Assembly (NCBI GenBank): GCA_017431405.1
Contig: JAFRLB010000099.1
Location: 1 to 36,218 of the forward strand
DNA: 36,218 nucleotides
Source of the DNA: Erysipelotrichaceae bacterium
Lineage (GTDB): Bacteria; Bacillota_I; Bacilli_A; Erysipelotrichales; Erysipelotrichaceae
Reading direction: 5' to 3'
Shown here piece after piece: positions 1 through 6,696 of the stretch. Both the position numbers and the translations under genes were made by a program. Under the pieces are notes generated by a model that was not told where the DNA came from, ran no database searches, and saw only the letters and a program-made list of their open reading frames with translations. Within the stretch, counting starts at the first letter, position 1. Each line of letters opens with the position of its first letter.

Positions 1-393
1 ACAGAAGAGATTGCAGATGTTGAAGCACCATTGACAGAAGCAAGAGCTTCATGGGCATTAGCTAATCTGTTAGCCGCAATCGCTACAGTAATCGCAACAT
101 TAGCAATGTATGTAACTTACTTCAAGAAGCAGAAAAACGATGAAGAAGACGAAAACGAAGACAGAGAAGAAAACAGCGAAAGAAAGACATCAAAGTTATT
201 ATCAATCATTCCAGCAGCAGTATCAGTAATTCTCTTCATCTTAACAGAAGACATGAGAAACCCTATGGTATTATTCGACAAGTGGACACTCCTGATGATG
301 GTCATCATGATCGGTAATCTCGTAGTTGCCTACCTGACGAGAAATAAAGAAGAAGAAAGTGAGGAAGAAGAAAACCAGTTAGAAGAAGCATAA
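1..393 (+). CDS. C-terminal membrane anchor of a large surface protein (5' end outside the window)
   Basis: The reading frame is open from base 1, so the start lies upstream and only the last 130 residues are visible. They begin with a polar stretch, then a hydrophobic segment (about residues 15-37), a highly charged K/E/D/N-rich loop, two more hydrophobic segments (around residues 72-85 and 95-113) and an acidic tail ending EENQLEEA. This three-segment C-terminus with an acidic loop, including the phrase LTEDMRNPMV, resembles the anchor end of long repeat-containing surface proteins of Firmicutes that lack an LPXTG motif. That assignment is from family memory. The ligand-binding or repeat part would be upstream and cannot be judged. 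The gene ends convergently with the small minus-strand gene at 669-1088, with a terminator between them. Confidence 0.6.
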   Translation, partial: TEEIADVEAPLTEARASWALANLLAAIATVIATLAMYVTYFKKQKNDEEDENEDREENSERKTSKLLSIIPAAVSVILFILTEDMRNPMVLFDKWTLLMMVIMIGNLVVAYLTRNKEEESEEEENQLEEA

Positions 394-668
394 TAACAGA
401 CAAGAAAATCTACACAAATGTAAATCTAGAAAAAAGAAAATTCATAATAAGATTTACATGACGAAAGGGGGAATTAATCAGAATCTTGATCGATCAGATG
501 ATCAAGTAAAATATGAAAAAGGAAAACATATAACAAAATAAACATCACATATGTCGGATATCTGAAATAGTGTTCGTCAGTATCCGAAATAACTAATCAA
601 AAAAGAGCTATCTGGCTAAGAAAGTCGGATAGCTCTTTTATCATTTTTTAACAGAACGGCAGAAAACT
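394..668. other. Intergenic region with three hairpins and no supported gene
   Basis: This 275-base gap between two convergent genes holds a short dyad (CTTGATC at 485-491, GATCAAG at 500-506), a bulged hairpin (TCGGATA/CTGA at 554-565 against TCAG/TATCCGA at 577-587) and the terminator at 601-639. A 27-codon frame at 458-541 lacks a ribosome site and is not called. I see no promoter or other gene here. Confidence 0.5.
601..643. terminator. Bidirectional intrinsic terminator
   Basis: A perfect 12-bp stem (AAAAGAGCTATC at 601-612, GATAGCTCTTTT at 628-639) surrounds a 15-base loop and has A-rich and T-rich flanks on both sides. It sits between the surface protein gene and the convergent minus-strand gene, so it can serve both. 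Confidence 0.8.
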
Positions 669-1088
669 CTAAATGATTTTCAAATCATAATAGAAAGTGA
701 AACTGTCTCCCTCAAGAGAATAATCTTCTACTTCTTCTGAAGGAACTTCTTCGCCGTTAATGATCAATGTTACAGGATCATTAAACACATAACCTGGCTT
801 TGCTTTTACCTTGCCAAATACTGTGTATGACTTACCGGCTTCAAACTTAACGTCGGAATAGTACTCCAGAGTATTATAGGTTTTCCAGTATGCTTCAGTT
901 CTTTCAATTCCGTTAACAACAGTTTTATCAATGAAATACTTATCACATTCAGAAGTAATTTCAGGAACCGGTAACTGGTCAAAACCATCAGCATCCTTAC
1001 ATGTGATAAAAGTACCGGCCTTTGGCGCTGTCAATGTAAATTCAACAGTTTCCAATACTTCATCTGTGCGTTCATATTCTTCGTTCAT
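669..1088 (-). CDS. Small acidic protein resembling a surface-protein beta domain
   Basis: This 139-residue protein has a very good ribosome site: AGGAGG (complement of 1096-1101) lies 7 bases before the ATG. It has no signal peptide or membrane segment. The middle and end (phrases FEAGKSYTVFGKVKAKPGYVF and LIINGEEV) resemble beta-sandwich repeat units of Firmicutes surface proteins, where a strand of the form aGkkYtv..l.a.pGYvF..  precedes an INGe turn. Here such a domain appears as a separate, apparently cytoplasmic protein next to the end of a surface protein gene. It may be a detached module or an unrelated small protein with a similar fold. No catalytic motif is visible, and the function is unknown. 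Confidence 0.6.
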   Translation of the reverse strand: MNEEYERTDEVLETVEFTLTAPKAGTFITCKDADGFDQLPVPEITSECDKYFIDKTVVNGIERTEAYWKTYNTLEYYSDVKFEAGKSYTVFGKVKAKPGYVFNDPVTLIINGEEVPSEEVEDYSLEGDSFTFYYDLKII

Positions 1089-1166
1089 ATATTAACCTCC
1101 TGAATTATTCATAAATATTTTGTCAAAATTATAGTTTTGTTTCAACTGTCATTAATTTTAAAGACT

Positions 1167-1185
1167 TGATACATTGTTTGTATCA
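1167..1185. promoter_or_regulatory. Operator-like inverted repeat
   Basis: TGATACA (1167-1173) and TGTATCA (1179-1185) form a perfect 7-bp dyad with a 5-base spacer. It lies about 80 bases upstream of the minus-strand gene at 669-1088 and about 170 bases upstream of bioY, in the gap between these divergent genes. The size fits a binding site for a dimeric regulator; which one is unknown. Confidence 0.45.
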
Positions 1186-1351
1186 TATGGAAGACAAATA
1201 ACTGAAATACCTGTTAATACTATAAAAACAACATTTATTAAAGTAAAAATTATTAATTATTTGTTAGGTTGAATAATACATGAATTAGTATTAAATTAAT
1301 TATTGCTGCTCGTAAGTGAGTGGTAAATAGTTTTGAAGGATATAAGAAATC

Positions 1352-1870
1352 ATGAGTATTAAGCAAATGACAAGATGTGCCATCATGGCAGCCCTGATAT
1401 GTGTTCTTTCACCAATATCAGTTCCATTAAGTTCCCTGGTTCCAATTTCTCTGGCAACATTGACAGTAATGTTAGCTGGTGTATTACTGGGCAGTAAGGA
1501 AGGCACAATCAGTGTAATCATATATCTTTTACTTGGCATGGTTGGCTTACCGGTATTTGCAGGCTATAGCTCAGGTCCAACAGTATTATTTGGGGTAACA
1601 GGAGGATTTCTGTTTGGTTACATTCCTCTGGCATTCATCAGCGGTTTGGCTATTGAAAAGAAAGATGACTATAAATCCATGATTCTGGGAATGCTGATCG
1701 GTAATTTGGTCTTATATGTCATAGGTACGATATGGTTTATGATCTATTTAAAAGCATCTTTAGGCAAGGCATTAGGAGCATGTGTTATACCGTTTATCCC
1801 AGGTGACATCATCAAGATGATCATAGTATGTTTGATCGCTCCAAGAATCAGACCATTATTAAACAAATAA
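1352..1870 (+). CDS. bioY: BioY family biotin transporter (ECF S component)
   Basis: A 172-residue membrane protein with about six hydrophobic segments. BioY hallmarks are visible: GMVGLPVFAG in the middle, GPTVLFGVTGGFLFGYIPL after it, and PFIPGDIIKMI near the end. BioY binds biotin in the membrane and normally works with the energising module EcfT and EcfA/A', none of which lies in this window, so a shared module elsewhere is likely. The start has a GAAGGA ribosome site at 1335-1340. I looked for a clear BirA-type operator upstream and did not find one. The gene is followed by its own terminator. Confidence 0.92.
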   Translation: MSIKQMTRCAIMAALICVLSPISVPLSSLVPISLATLTVMLAGVLLGSKEGTISVIIYLLLGMVGLPVFAGYSSGPTVLFGVTGGFLFGYIPLAFISGLAIEKKDDYKSMILGMLIGNLVLYVIGTIWFMIYLKASLGKALGACVIPFIPGDIIKMIIVCLIAPRIRPLLNK

Positions 1871-1873
1871 CTT

Positions 1874-1896
1874 AACGGACTGAAAAGTTCGTTTTT
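1874..1896 (+). terminator. Intrinsic terminator after bioY
   Basis: AACGGACT (1874-1881) pairs with AGTTCGTT (1886-1893) around a GAAA tetraloop, with one G-U pair and a TTTTT tail. Confidence 0.8.
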
Positions 1897-1930
1897 GTCT
1901 TATCATGAAAGGTGTAGTAAGATATTAATA

Positions 1931-2791
1931 ATGAAAACAGTTGACTTACATAGCCATTCCACATTCTCAGATGGCACACTTACACCAACAGAATTAGTTA
2001 AACTTGCTGAAAAGCAAGGTCTTTCTGCTTTGGCCCTGACTGACCACAATACTTCCAATGGCTTGAAGGAATTCATGGAAGCAGGTAATAACAGTTCAGT
2101 CATAACCATACCAGGATGTGAGTTTTCAACAGAATGGAATGGCAAGGAGATCCATGTAGTCGGTCTGTTCTTCAGGGAAGAATACTGGAGTGAAATAGAT
2201 GACTTCCTGGAATTAAATCACATTGCCAAGATGAACAGCAATCTTGCCTTAATTGAAAGACTTAACAAGGCCGGTTACAATGTTACGGCCGAAGAAGCAG
2301 CTGCACTTACTGCTGGCACTGACTTTAACAGAGCTCACATTGCCAGAGTATTAATGGCAAAAGGCTATGTTAAGAGCGTTCAGGAAGCCTTTGACAAGCT
2401 TTTAAATGAAAATATGGGTTATTATATTCCAGCCAAAAAGATCTCTTCTATTGCTGCAATTCACTTCATAAAGACATATGGTGCAACCGCTATAATGGCT
2501 CATCCATTATTGAATCTGACACCAGCAGAATTGAAAGTTTTCTTACCGGAAGCTAAGGAAGCTGGCCTGGATGCCATTGAAACATTATATACGGAATTTG
2601 ATGAAGAAATGATCAATACTGCCATTTCACTGGCTGAAGAATTCGGTTTGAAACAAAGCGGCGGTTCTGATTTCCATGGTCAGACAAAACCTGATATCCA
2701 ATTAGGTGTAGGCTGGGGAAACTTGAAGATCCAATACAAGTTCTATAAAGACATGTTAGGCTGTTCAAAATACAATAACAAAAGTAAATAG
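1931..2791 (+). CDS. PHP-domain metal-dependent phosphoesterase (YciV/TrpH type)
   Basis: A 286-residue protein that opens with the PHP motif DLHSHSTFSDG (residues 4-14), followed by ALTDHN, the E of GCEFS, MAHPLL and finally GGSDFHG. These are the metal-binding His and Asp residues of the PHP superfamily. Length and order match the family that includes E. coli YciV, which acts on 3',5'-nucleoside bisphosphates and on RNA 5' ends. The exact substrate here is inferred only. The start was set at ATG 1931 because the upstream frame would begin with TTG inside the bioY terminator. The nearest purine-rich site (AAAGGTG, about 1907-1913) is unusually far from this ATG, so translation may be modest. 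Confidence 0.85.
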   Translation: MKTVDLHSHSTFSDGTLTPTELVKLAEKQGLSALALTDHNTSNGLKEFMEAGNNSSVITIPGCEFSTEWNGKEIHVVGLFFREEYWSEIDDFLELNHIAKMNSNLALIERLNKAGYNVTAEEAAALTAGTDFNRAHIARVLMAKGYVKSVQEAFDKLLNENMGYYIPAKKISSIAAIHFIKTYGATAIMAHPLLNLTPAELKVFLPEAKEAGLDAIETLYTEFDEEMINTAISLAEEFGLKQSGGSDFHGQTKPDIQLGVGWGNLKIQYKFYKDMLGCSKYNNKSK

Positions 2792-2801
2792 TGCAATTTG
2801 C

Positions 2802-2829
2802 TTGATAAATCACATATAAGTGCTATATT
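2802..2829 (+). promoter_or_regulatory. Promoter of the cys leader/cysK operon
   Basis: TTGATA (2802-2807) and TATATT (2824-2829) are 16 bases apart, and TGC before the -10 gives an extended -10. Transcription should begin near 2836, leaving about 24 bases before the leader peptide ATG. The promoter follows the PHP gene stop by only 10 bases. Confidence 0.65.
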
Positions 2830-2859
2830 AAGAATATGAAAAGAAAGGAGCCGGGAATA

Positions 2860-2931
2860 ATGATGAATTATAACGTTAAGCCATGTTGTTGCTGTTGTTG
2901 TAGTAATGATTGTACCCGGAATTCCCATTAG
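2860..2931 (+). CDS. Polycysteine leader peptide of the cysK-cysE operon
   Basis: A 23-codon frame starting ATG ATG with an AAAGGAG ribosome site at 2844-2850, 9 bases before the first ATG. Its product contains KPCCCCCCSNDC: six Cys codons in a row (TGT TGT TGC TGT TGT TGT, 2884-2901) and a seventh at 2911. The stop TAG (2929-2931) lies just after the base-pairing segment AATTCCC (2920-2926). It stands directly in front of genes that make cysteine, and a terminator follows. This is the layout of an amino-acid leader peptide as in the trp and his operons, but with cysteine as the sensed residue. A free function as a metal-binding mini-peptide cannot be excluded. Confidence 0.85.
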   Translation: MMNYNVKPCCCCCCSNDCTRNSH

Positions 2932-2971
2932 GAATTGTTTTAATACAGTTCATTATTACAAGATGGAGGTT

Positions 2972-3003
2972 ACCGGGAATTTGTTATTCCCGGTTTTTAT
3001 TTT
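2972..3003 (+). terminator. Attenuator terminator upstream of cysK
   Basis: ACCGGGAAT (2972-2980) and ATTCCCGGT (2986-2994) form a GC-rich 9-bp stem with a TTGTT loop, followed by TTTTTATTTT. It lies between the leader peptide and cysK, so its formation would switch the operon off. Confidence 0.88.
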
Positions 3004-3024
3004 AGAAATAGAAAGGACATGCAT

Positions 3025-3954
3025 ATGAACATAAAGAAAAATGCAACAGAATTAATTGGACACACACCGTTATTGGAATTAACACACATTGAAAAAGAAC
3101 ATGACTTAAAGGCCAGAATTCTGGCTAAGCTGGAATTGTTTAACGTTACAGGATCAATAAAAGACCGTATTGCCCTGGCCATGATCGAAGATGCTGAAAG
3201 AAAGGGCATATTAAAGGAAGGCAGTGTAATCATTGAACCTACTTCAGGAAATACAGGCATTGGTTTGGCAAGCGTTGGCACCAGCAAAGGTTATAGAGTA
3301 ATAATAGTTATGCCTGATTCATTCTCAATTGAAAGAAGAAAACTCATTAAGGCATATGGTGCTGAAATAGTATTGTCTGAGGGTGCAAAGGGTATGAGCG
3401 GGGCAATTGAGAAGGCTGAAGAACTGTTAAAGGAAATTCCAGGCAGTTTTATTCCTTCACAGTTTGAAAACCCTGCTAATCCTGAAGCTCATTATCTAAC
3501 AACTGGTCCTGAGATCTGGCAGGATACTGATGGCCAGGTTGATATACTTGTCGCCGGTGTTGGAACGGGTGGAACCTTAAGTGGAACAGGCAGATATCTT
3601 AAGGAACAGAATAAAAATGTCAAAGTTGTTGCCGTTGAACCTGATGCTTCACCGTTATTATCAGGCGGTAAGGCTGGCCCACACGCCATTCAGGGCATTG
3701 GAGCAAATTTCATTCCAAACACTCTTGACCGTAACATTTATGATGAAGTTATCAGAATAAAGAATGATGATGCAATTAATACAGCTGCTTTATTCAGCAG
3801 AACAGAAGGAGTATTAGTTGGCATATCTGCTGGTGCAGCTTTGCACGCAGCCATAGAACTGGCTAAGAGAGAAGAAAATGAAGGTAAGAACATTGTCGTA
3901 ATAATGCCTGATTCAGGTGACAGATACCTTTCAACAAAACTGTTTGGAGAATAA
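3025..3954 (+). CDS. cysK: Cysteine synthase (O-acetylserine sulfhydrylase)
   Basis: A 309-residue fold-type II PLP enzyme that makes cysteine from O-acetylserine and sulfide. The PLP lysine is K46 in TGSIKDR, the substrate loop TSGNTG is at 73-78, and the phosphate-binding loop GVGTGGT is at 178-184. An in-frame ATG at 3019 lies only 1 base after the GAAAGGA ribosome site (3011-3017), whereas ATG 3025 has 7 bases and gives the usual family start MNIKKNATELIGHTP, so 3025 is preferred. It is followed after two bases by cysE, which supplies its substrate. The attenuator upstream implies induction when cysteine is short. Confidence 0.95.
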   Translation: MNIKKNATELIGHTPLLELTHIEKEHDLKARILAKLELFNVTGSIKDRIALAMIEDAERKGILKEGSVIIEPTSGNTGIGLASVGTSKGYRVIIVMPDSFSIERRKLIKAYGAEIVLSEGAKGMSGAIEKAEELLKEIPGSFIPSQFENPANPEAHYLTTGPEIWQDTDGQVDILVAGVGTGGTLSGTGRYLKEQNKNVKVVAVEPDASPLLSGGKAGPHAIQGIGANFIPNTLDRNIYDEVIRIKNDDAINTAALFSRTEGVLVGISAGAALHAAIELAKREENEGKNIVVIMPDSGDRYLSTKLFGE

Positions 3955-3956
3955 TT

Positions 3957-4715
3957 ATGGATCTTTTAAATGAAATAGAAAACAACTATGAACTTATAAA
4001 GGACTTTGATGCCTTTAATTTAGACAGGGAAAATATCATTTACTTTCTCAATCTGATAAGAAAACTGTTCTTCCCAAGATATTTCACCTTGCACAAGAGC
4101 AATGCTGAAATCATTGAAGAAATCAGGAAGGTTCTCAAGGAAGAGATAAGCATGGTAGACATGGACTTTGAGCACAAGACAGAAGAGTTCATGAAACGTC
4201 TTCCTGTAATCCAGGATCTAATTTACAAGGATGTCACTGCAATCTATGATGGTGATCCATCATGCAAGACATATTCTGAAATAATACATTCATTCCCTGG
4301 ATTCATCGGTGTATTTGATTATCGAGTAGCTCATGAACTGTATGAACTGAATGTACCGATCATTCCAAGAATCATCGCCGAATATGCTCATGATGTTACC
4401 GGCATCGACATTAATCCTGGTGCAAAGATAGGTGAATACTTCTGCATTGACCATGGTACAGGTATTGTCATAGGTGAAACAGCCACTGTCGGTCATCACG
4501 TCAGAATGTATCATGGTGTAACCTTAGGAGTAAGAAAATTTACGAAGGATGACAAGGGAGCATTGGTAAAGGGTGGTAAGAGACATCCAGATGTAGGTAA
4601 CTATTGCACCTTATATGCCAACGCAACGGTATTGGGTGGCGATACGGTAATAGGTGATTATACCGTCATTCCAACAGGTGCATTAATCATGCAGTCAAGC
4701 ATTGAAAAGTGGTAA
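3957..4715 (+). CDS. cysE: Serine O-acetyltransferase
   Basis: A 252-residue enzyme that acetylates serine with acetyl-CoA, the step before CysK. An alpha-helical N-terminal half (to about residue 140) is followed by a left-handed beta-helix of hexapeptide repeats. The catalytic region DHGTGIVIGETA begins at residue 165, with His166, and the CoA-side loop GGKRHPDVG is near 207-214. The long N-terminal part is of the type seen in many anaerobes, longer than in B. subtilis CysE. The C-terminus is short after the last repeat (IMQSSIEKW); the flexible tail that binds CysK in enterobacteria and ends in Ile is not obvious. The start lies two bases after the cysK stop, with GGAGA inside the cysK end, so the two are translationally linked. 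Confidence 0.93.
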   Translation: MDLLNEIENNYELIKDFDAFNLDRENIIYFLNLIRKLFFPRYFTLHKSNAEIIEEIRKVLKEEISMVDMDFEHKTEEFMKRLPVIQDLIYKDVTAIYDGDPSCKTYSEIIHSFPGFIGVFDYRVAHELYELNVPIIPRIIAEYAHDVTGIDINPGAKIGEYFCIDHGTGIVIGETATVGHHVRMYHGVTLGVRKFTKDDKGALVKGGKRHPDVGNYCTLYANATVLGGDTVIGDYTVIPTGALIMQSSIEKW

Positions 4716-4736
4716 TCAATAATTATTAAATATTTA

Positions 4737-4774
4737 GAGAAAAGTGTTTTTCATTGCTAAAAACACTTTTTCTC
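4737..4774 (+). terminator. Intrinsic terminator after cysE
   Basis: AAAGTGTTTTT (4741-4751) pairs with AAAAACACTTT (4759-4769) around a 7-base loop. The stem extends outward through GAGA and TCTC with one bulged T. Confidence 0.8.
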
Positions 4775-4807
4775 GTTAAAATAGTCTGTGGCTTGAAGGT
4801 GATATAA

Positions 4808-6019
4808 ATGAAAAAGTATTTGGAACCAAATAAGAAGATCAGAACAGCCGAAATAGTAATTCTGGTATTACTGGTTATTGGATCGCTGTTTTCATTCATA
4901 ACAGGTTTTTCGAGAGTAAATGCTGATCCGGGAAAACTTGAATATGCAGGAACTGTGGAAATGATCCGTGACCGCAGTCTCGAGGATTATGATGAAGACT
5001 ATTCAGTCTGTGACGTTACATATTTCAAAGGTGATGACTACCTGATCGTACATTACAGTTATGATGAATATGAACAGCTTGAATCTGACAGTATTACTGC
5101 CCATGAGTTTATTACGGAAAACGGGACACACCTGTTTTTCAACCATAGTGAAGTAGATGCTTTGGAAGCTAAGGAATTATACAGTGAATTAATGGTTGAT
5201 AAGGAAATGCCGATATTCAACTTAGGCATATCGCTATTCATTCTGGCCATTTCATTATTGATCATGACCGTATATGCAACTGTATTTACAACTTATGAAA
5301 AGATATGGTTCTTATCAATTATGGTATTGGCAACGATCTTCTCAGTAATATTCCCAGAGGAAAGTGCCAATGGCATTAACGGTATTGTAATCATGCTACT
5401 GTATCTGTTGGATACATTCCTGAACATTCTGTGTGAGTTATTGATTTCAAAGCAGTCACGTTACAACTTCCTTGTTTCTGTCGCAGTAGAAATCACGGAA
5501 ATCGTAATGTCCATTGTCTTAATGTACAGATTTGCAACAATGGTAACGACCTTGTTCTTCTGGTTACCAATAGATATCTTAAGTTTCATTAACTGGTCAA
5601 GGCACAAGGATGATGAAAGTGATGAACTGACTATTGTTAGAAGATTAAAGGGTTATCAGGAAGTACTGATCATAATCGCAATCATTGTCTGGACATTTGT
5701 TGTCGGGTACTTCATCAGCGGTTTGGACATAGCTACAGATTTCTATAACAATGAAAAACTTGAGACACTGATCATATACATTGATGCCTGTGCTTCAGCA
5801 GTAGGCATTGCCAATGGCTTATTCATTTTCTTCCGTTTAAGAGAACAGTGGTTAGCCTGGTACATCAGTGCCGCACTTGAAACTATCATCAACATTCTTT
5901 CAGGTCAGTATGTATTATTGATCCTGAAATTAGGCTATTTTACAAATACGACATACGGCTACATTAAATGGAGCAGATATATTAAATCGCATGCCGAAGA
6001 AAAACCAAGCTTGTTTTAA
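4808..6019 (+). CDS. pnuC: PnuC family NAD-precursor (nicotinamide riboside) transporter
   Basis: A 403-residue membrane protein. Residues 1-35 hold one membrane segment. Residues 36-133 form an acidic extracytoplasmic segment. From about residue 140 there are further membrane segments, and from about 180 on the sequence follows the PnuC family: LLYLLDTFLNILCELLISKQS, FFWLPIDILSFINWSRH, REQWLAWYISAALE and a final YFTNTTYGYIKWSRYI. PnuC proteins carry nicotinamide riboside by facilitated diffusion, driven by intracellular phosphorylation. Typical members have 230-260 residues, so the N-terminal 180 residues are extra. The ribosome site is AAGGTGAT just before the ATG. No riboswitch is apparent in the 90 bases upstream, which hold only the cysE terminator. 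Confidence 0.82.
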   Translation: MKKYLEPNKKIRTAEIVILVLLVIGSLFSFITGFSRVNADPGKLEYAGTVEMIRDRSLEDYDEDYSVCDVTYFKGDDYLIVHYSYDEYEQLESDSITAHEFITENGTHLFFNHSEVDALEAKELYSELMVDKEMPIFNLGISLFILAISLLIMTVYATVFTTYEKIWFLSIMVLATIFSVIFPEESANGINGIVIMLLYLLDTFLNILCELLISKQSRYNFLVSVAVEITEIVMSIVLMYRFATMVTTLFFWLPIDILSFINWSRHKDDESDELTIVRRLKGYQEVLIIIAIIVWTFVVGYFISGLDIATDFYNNEKLETLIIYIDACASAVGIANGLFIFFRLREQWLAWYISAALETIINILSGQYVLLILKLGYFTNTTYGYIKWSRYIKSHAEEKPSLF

Positions 6020-6051
6020 ACAATTATTTAAGGACTTAGGTACGTTTTTAA

Positions 6052-6080
6052 TTGTTTTAAAAGAATTTAATTGATACAAT
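6052..6080 (+). promoter_or_regulatory. Promoter of efp
   Basis: TTGTTT (6052-6057) and TACAAT (6075-6080) are separated by 17 bases, with TGA before the -10 box. The predicted start near 6087 leaves a leader of about 33 bases. Confidence 0.6.
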
Positions 6081-6119
6081 ATACAGGTAAAAAATAAAAA
6101 TTAAATAGGAGTGACTAAT

Positions 6120-6677
6120 ATGGCAATTGAAGCAGGAGATTTCAGAACAGGTTTAACAGTAATCGTTGATGGCGATCCATGGATGGTTTTAGACTTCCAG
6201 CATGTAAAGCCTGGTAAGGGAGCAGCTATCCTGAAGACAAAAATGAAGAACCTGAAGACAGGATCTACACAGGAAAGAAACTTCAACGCATCAACAAAGT
6301 TTGATGCAGCAAACATCCAGAGAAAGACAGCTCAGTATTCTTATTCAGCAGATGACACTTATTACTTCATGGACATGGAAACATATGATACTTATGAATT
6401 AAGTGAAGAGCATCTGGGATTCAATAAGTATTTCATTCTCGAAGGAATGGACGTAACACTGATGTTCTTTGAAGGTGAATTACTTGACGTATCAGTTCCT
6501 GATAAGGTTGAATTAACCGTTACAGAAACTACACCAGGCGTTAAGGGTGCACCTACAACTCAGACAAAGGATGCCATGACAGAAACAGGACTCGCTATCA
6601 GAGTTCCACAGTTCATTGAACAAGGCGAAAAAGTTCTCGTTTCAACAGCAGACGGAAAGTATTCAGGAAGAGCTTAA
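6120..6677 (+). CDS. efp: Elongation factor P
   Basis: A 185-residue protein of the usual length that relieves ribosome stalling at proline runs. Three beta-barrel domains are expected. The domain I tip loop reads HVKPGKGAA, with Lys33 at the position that is modified in bacteria. The motif is the Firmicutes form in which B. subtilis carries 5-aminopentanol on the equivalent lysine. The ribosome site AGGAG (6107-6111) is 8 bases before ATG 6120; an upstream in-frame GTG at 6111 overlaps this site and is rejected. A reductase gene follows directly, which fits a link to the modification. The stop codon lies within a terminator hairpin. Confidence 0.97.
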   Translation: MAIEAGDFRTGLTVIVDGDPWMVLDFQHVKPGKGAAILKTKMKNLKTGSTQERNFNASTKFDAANIQRKTAQYSYSADDTYYFMDMETYDTYELSEEHLGFNKYFILEGMDVTLMFFEGELLDVSVPDKVELTVTETTPGVKGAPTTQTKDAMTETGLAIRVPQFIEQGEKVLVSTADGKYSGRA

Positions 6678-6689
6678 TAAGCTCTTTTT
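6668..6689 (+). terminator. Terminator or attenuator overlapping the efp stop codon
   Basis: AAGAGCTT (6668-6675) and AAGCTCTT (6679-6686) form an 8-bp stem with a 3-base loop followed by TTT. The efp stop TAA (6675-6677) is inside it. The next gene starts only 8 bases after the T tract, so some read-through or an unseen promoter is needed. Confidence 0.65.
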
Positions 6690-6696
6690 GCTAGGT

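Larger units (their letters stand above)
2851..3003 (+). promoter_or_regulatory. Cysteine-responsive transcription attenuator (inferred)
   Basis: Four segments can pair in alternative ways. Segment 1 is GGGAAT (2853-2858), just after the leader ribosome site. Segment 2 is AATTCCC (2920-2926). Segment 3 is GGGAATT (2975-2981). Segment 4 is ATTCCCGG (2986-2993). Pairing 3:4 makes the terminator. Pairing 2:3 (7 bp) is an antiterminator. Pairing 1:2 (6 bp), or a local hairpin of AATTCC with GGAATT (2931-2936), removes segment 2. A ribosome stalled on the Cys run (2884-2901) would leave segment 2 free and allow read-through. One that reaches the stop codon (2929) would cover it and allow termination. 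No T-box or S-box features are present. The pairings are seen; the mechanism is inferred. Confidence 0.75.

Noticed and set aside
458..541. A 27-codon plus-strand frame (MTKGGINQ...)
   Set aside because: No ribosome site before its ATG, and it overlaps a dyad; probably chance.
1200..1350. Possible BirA operator upstream of bioY (TTGTTAGGTT... region)
   Set aside because: Only a loose left half; no matching right half at the usual spacing.
2963..3027. A second short frame from ATG 2963 running through the attenuator terminator
   Set aside because: It has no ribosome site of its own; GGAGG follows rather than precedes the ATG, and the frame only crosses the hairpin.
4716..4807. Possible riboswitch before pnuC
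   Set aside because: The gap is 92 bases and is filled by the cysE terminator; no room or motif for a known NAD-related riboswitch.
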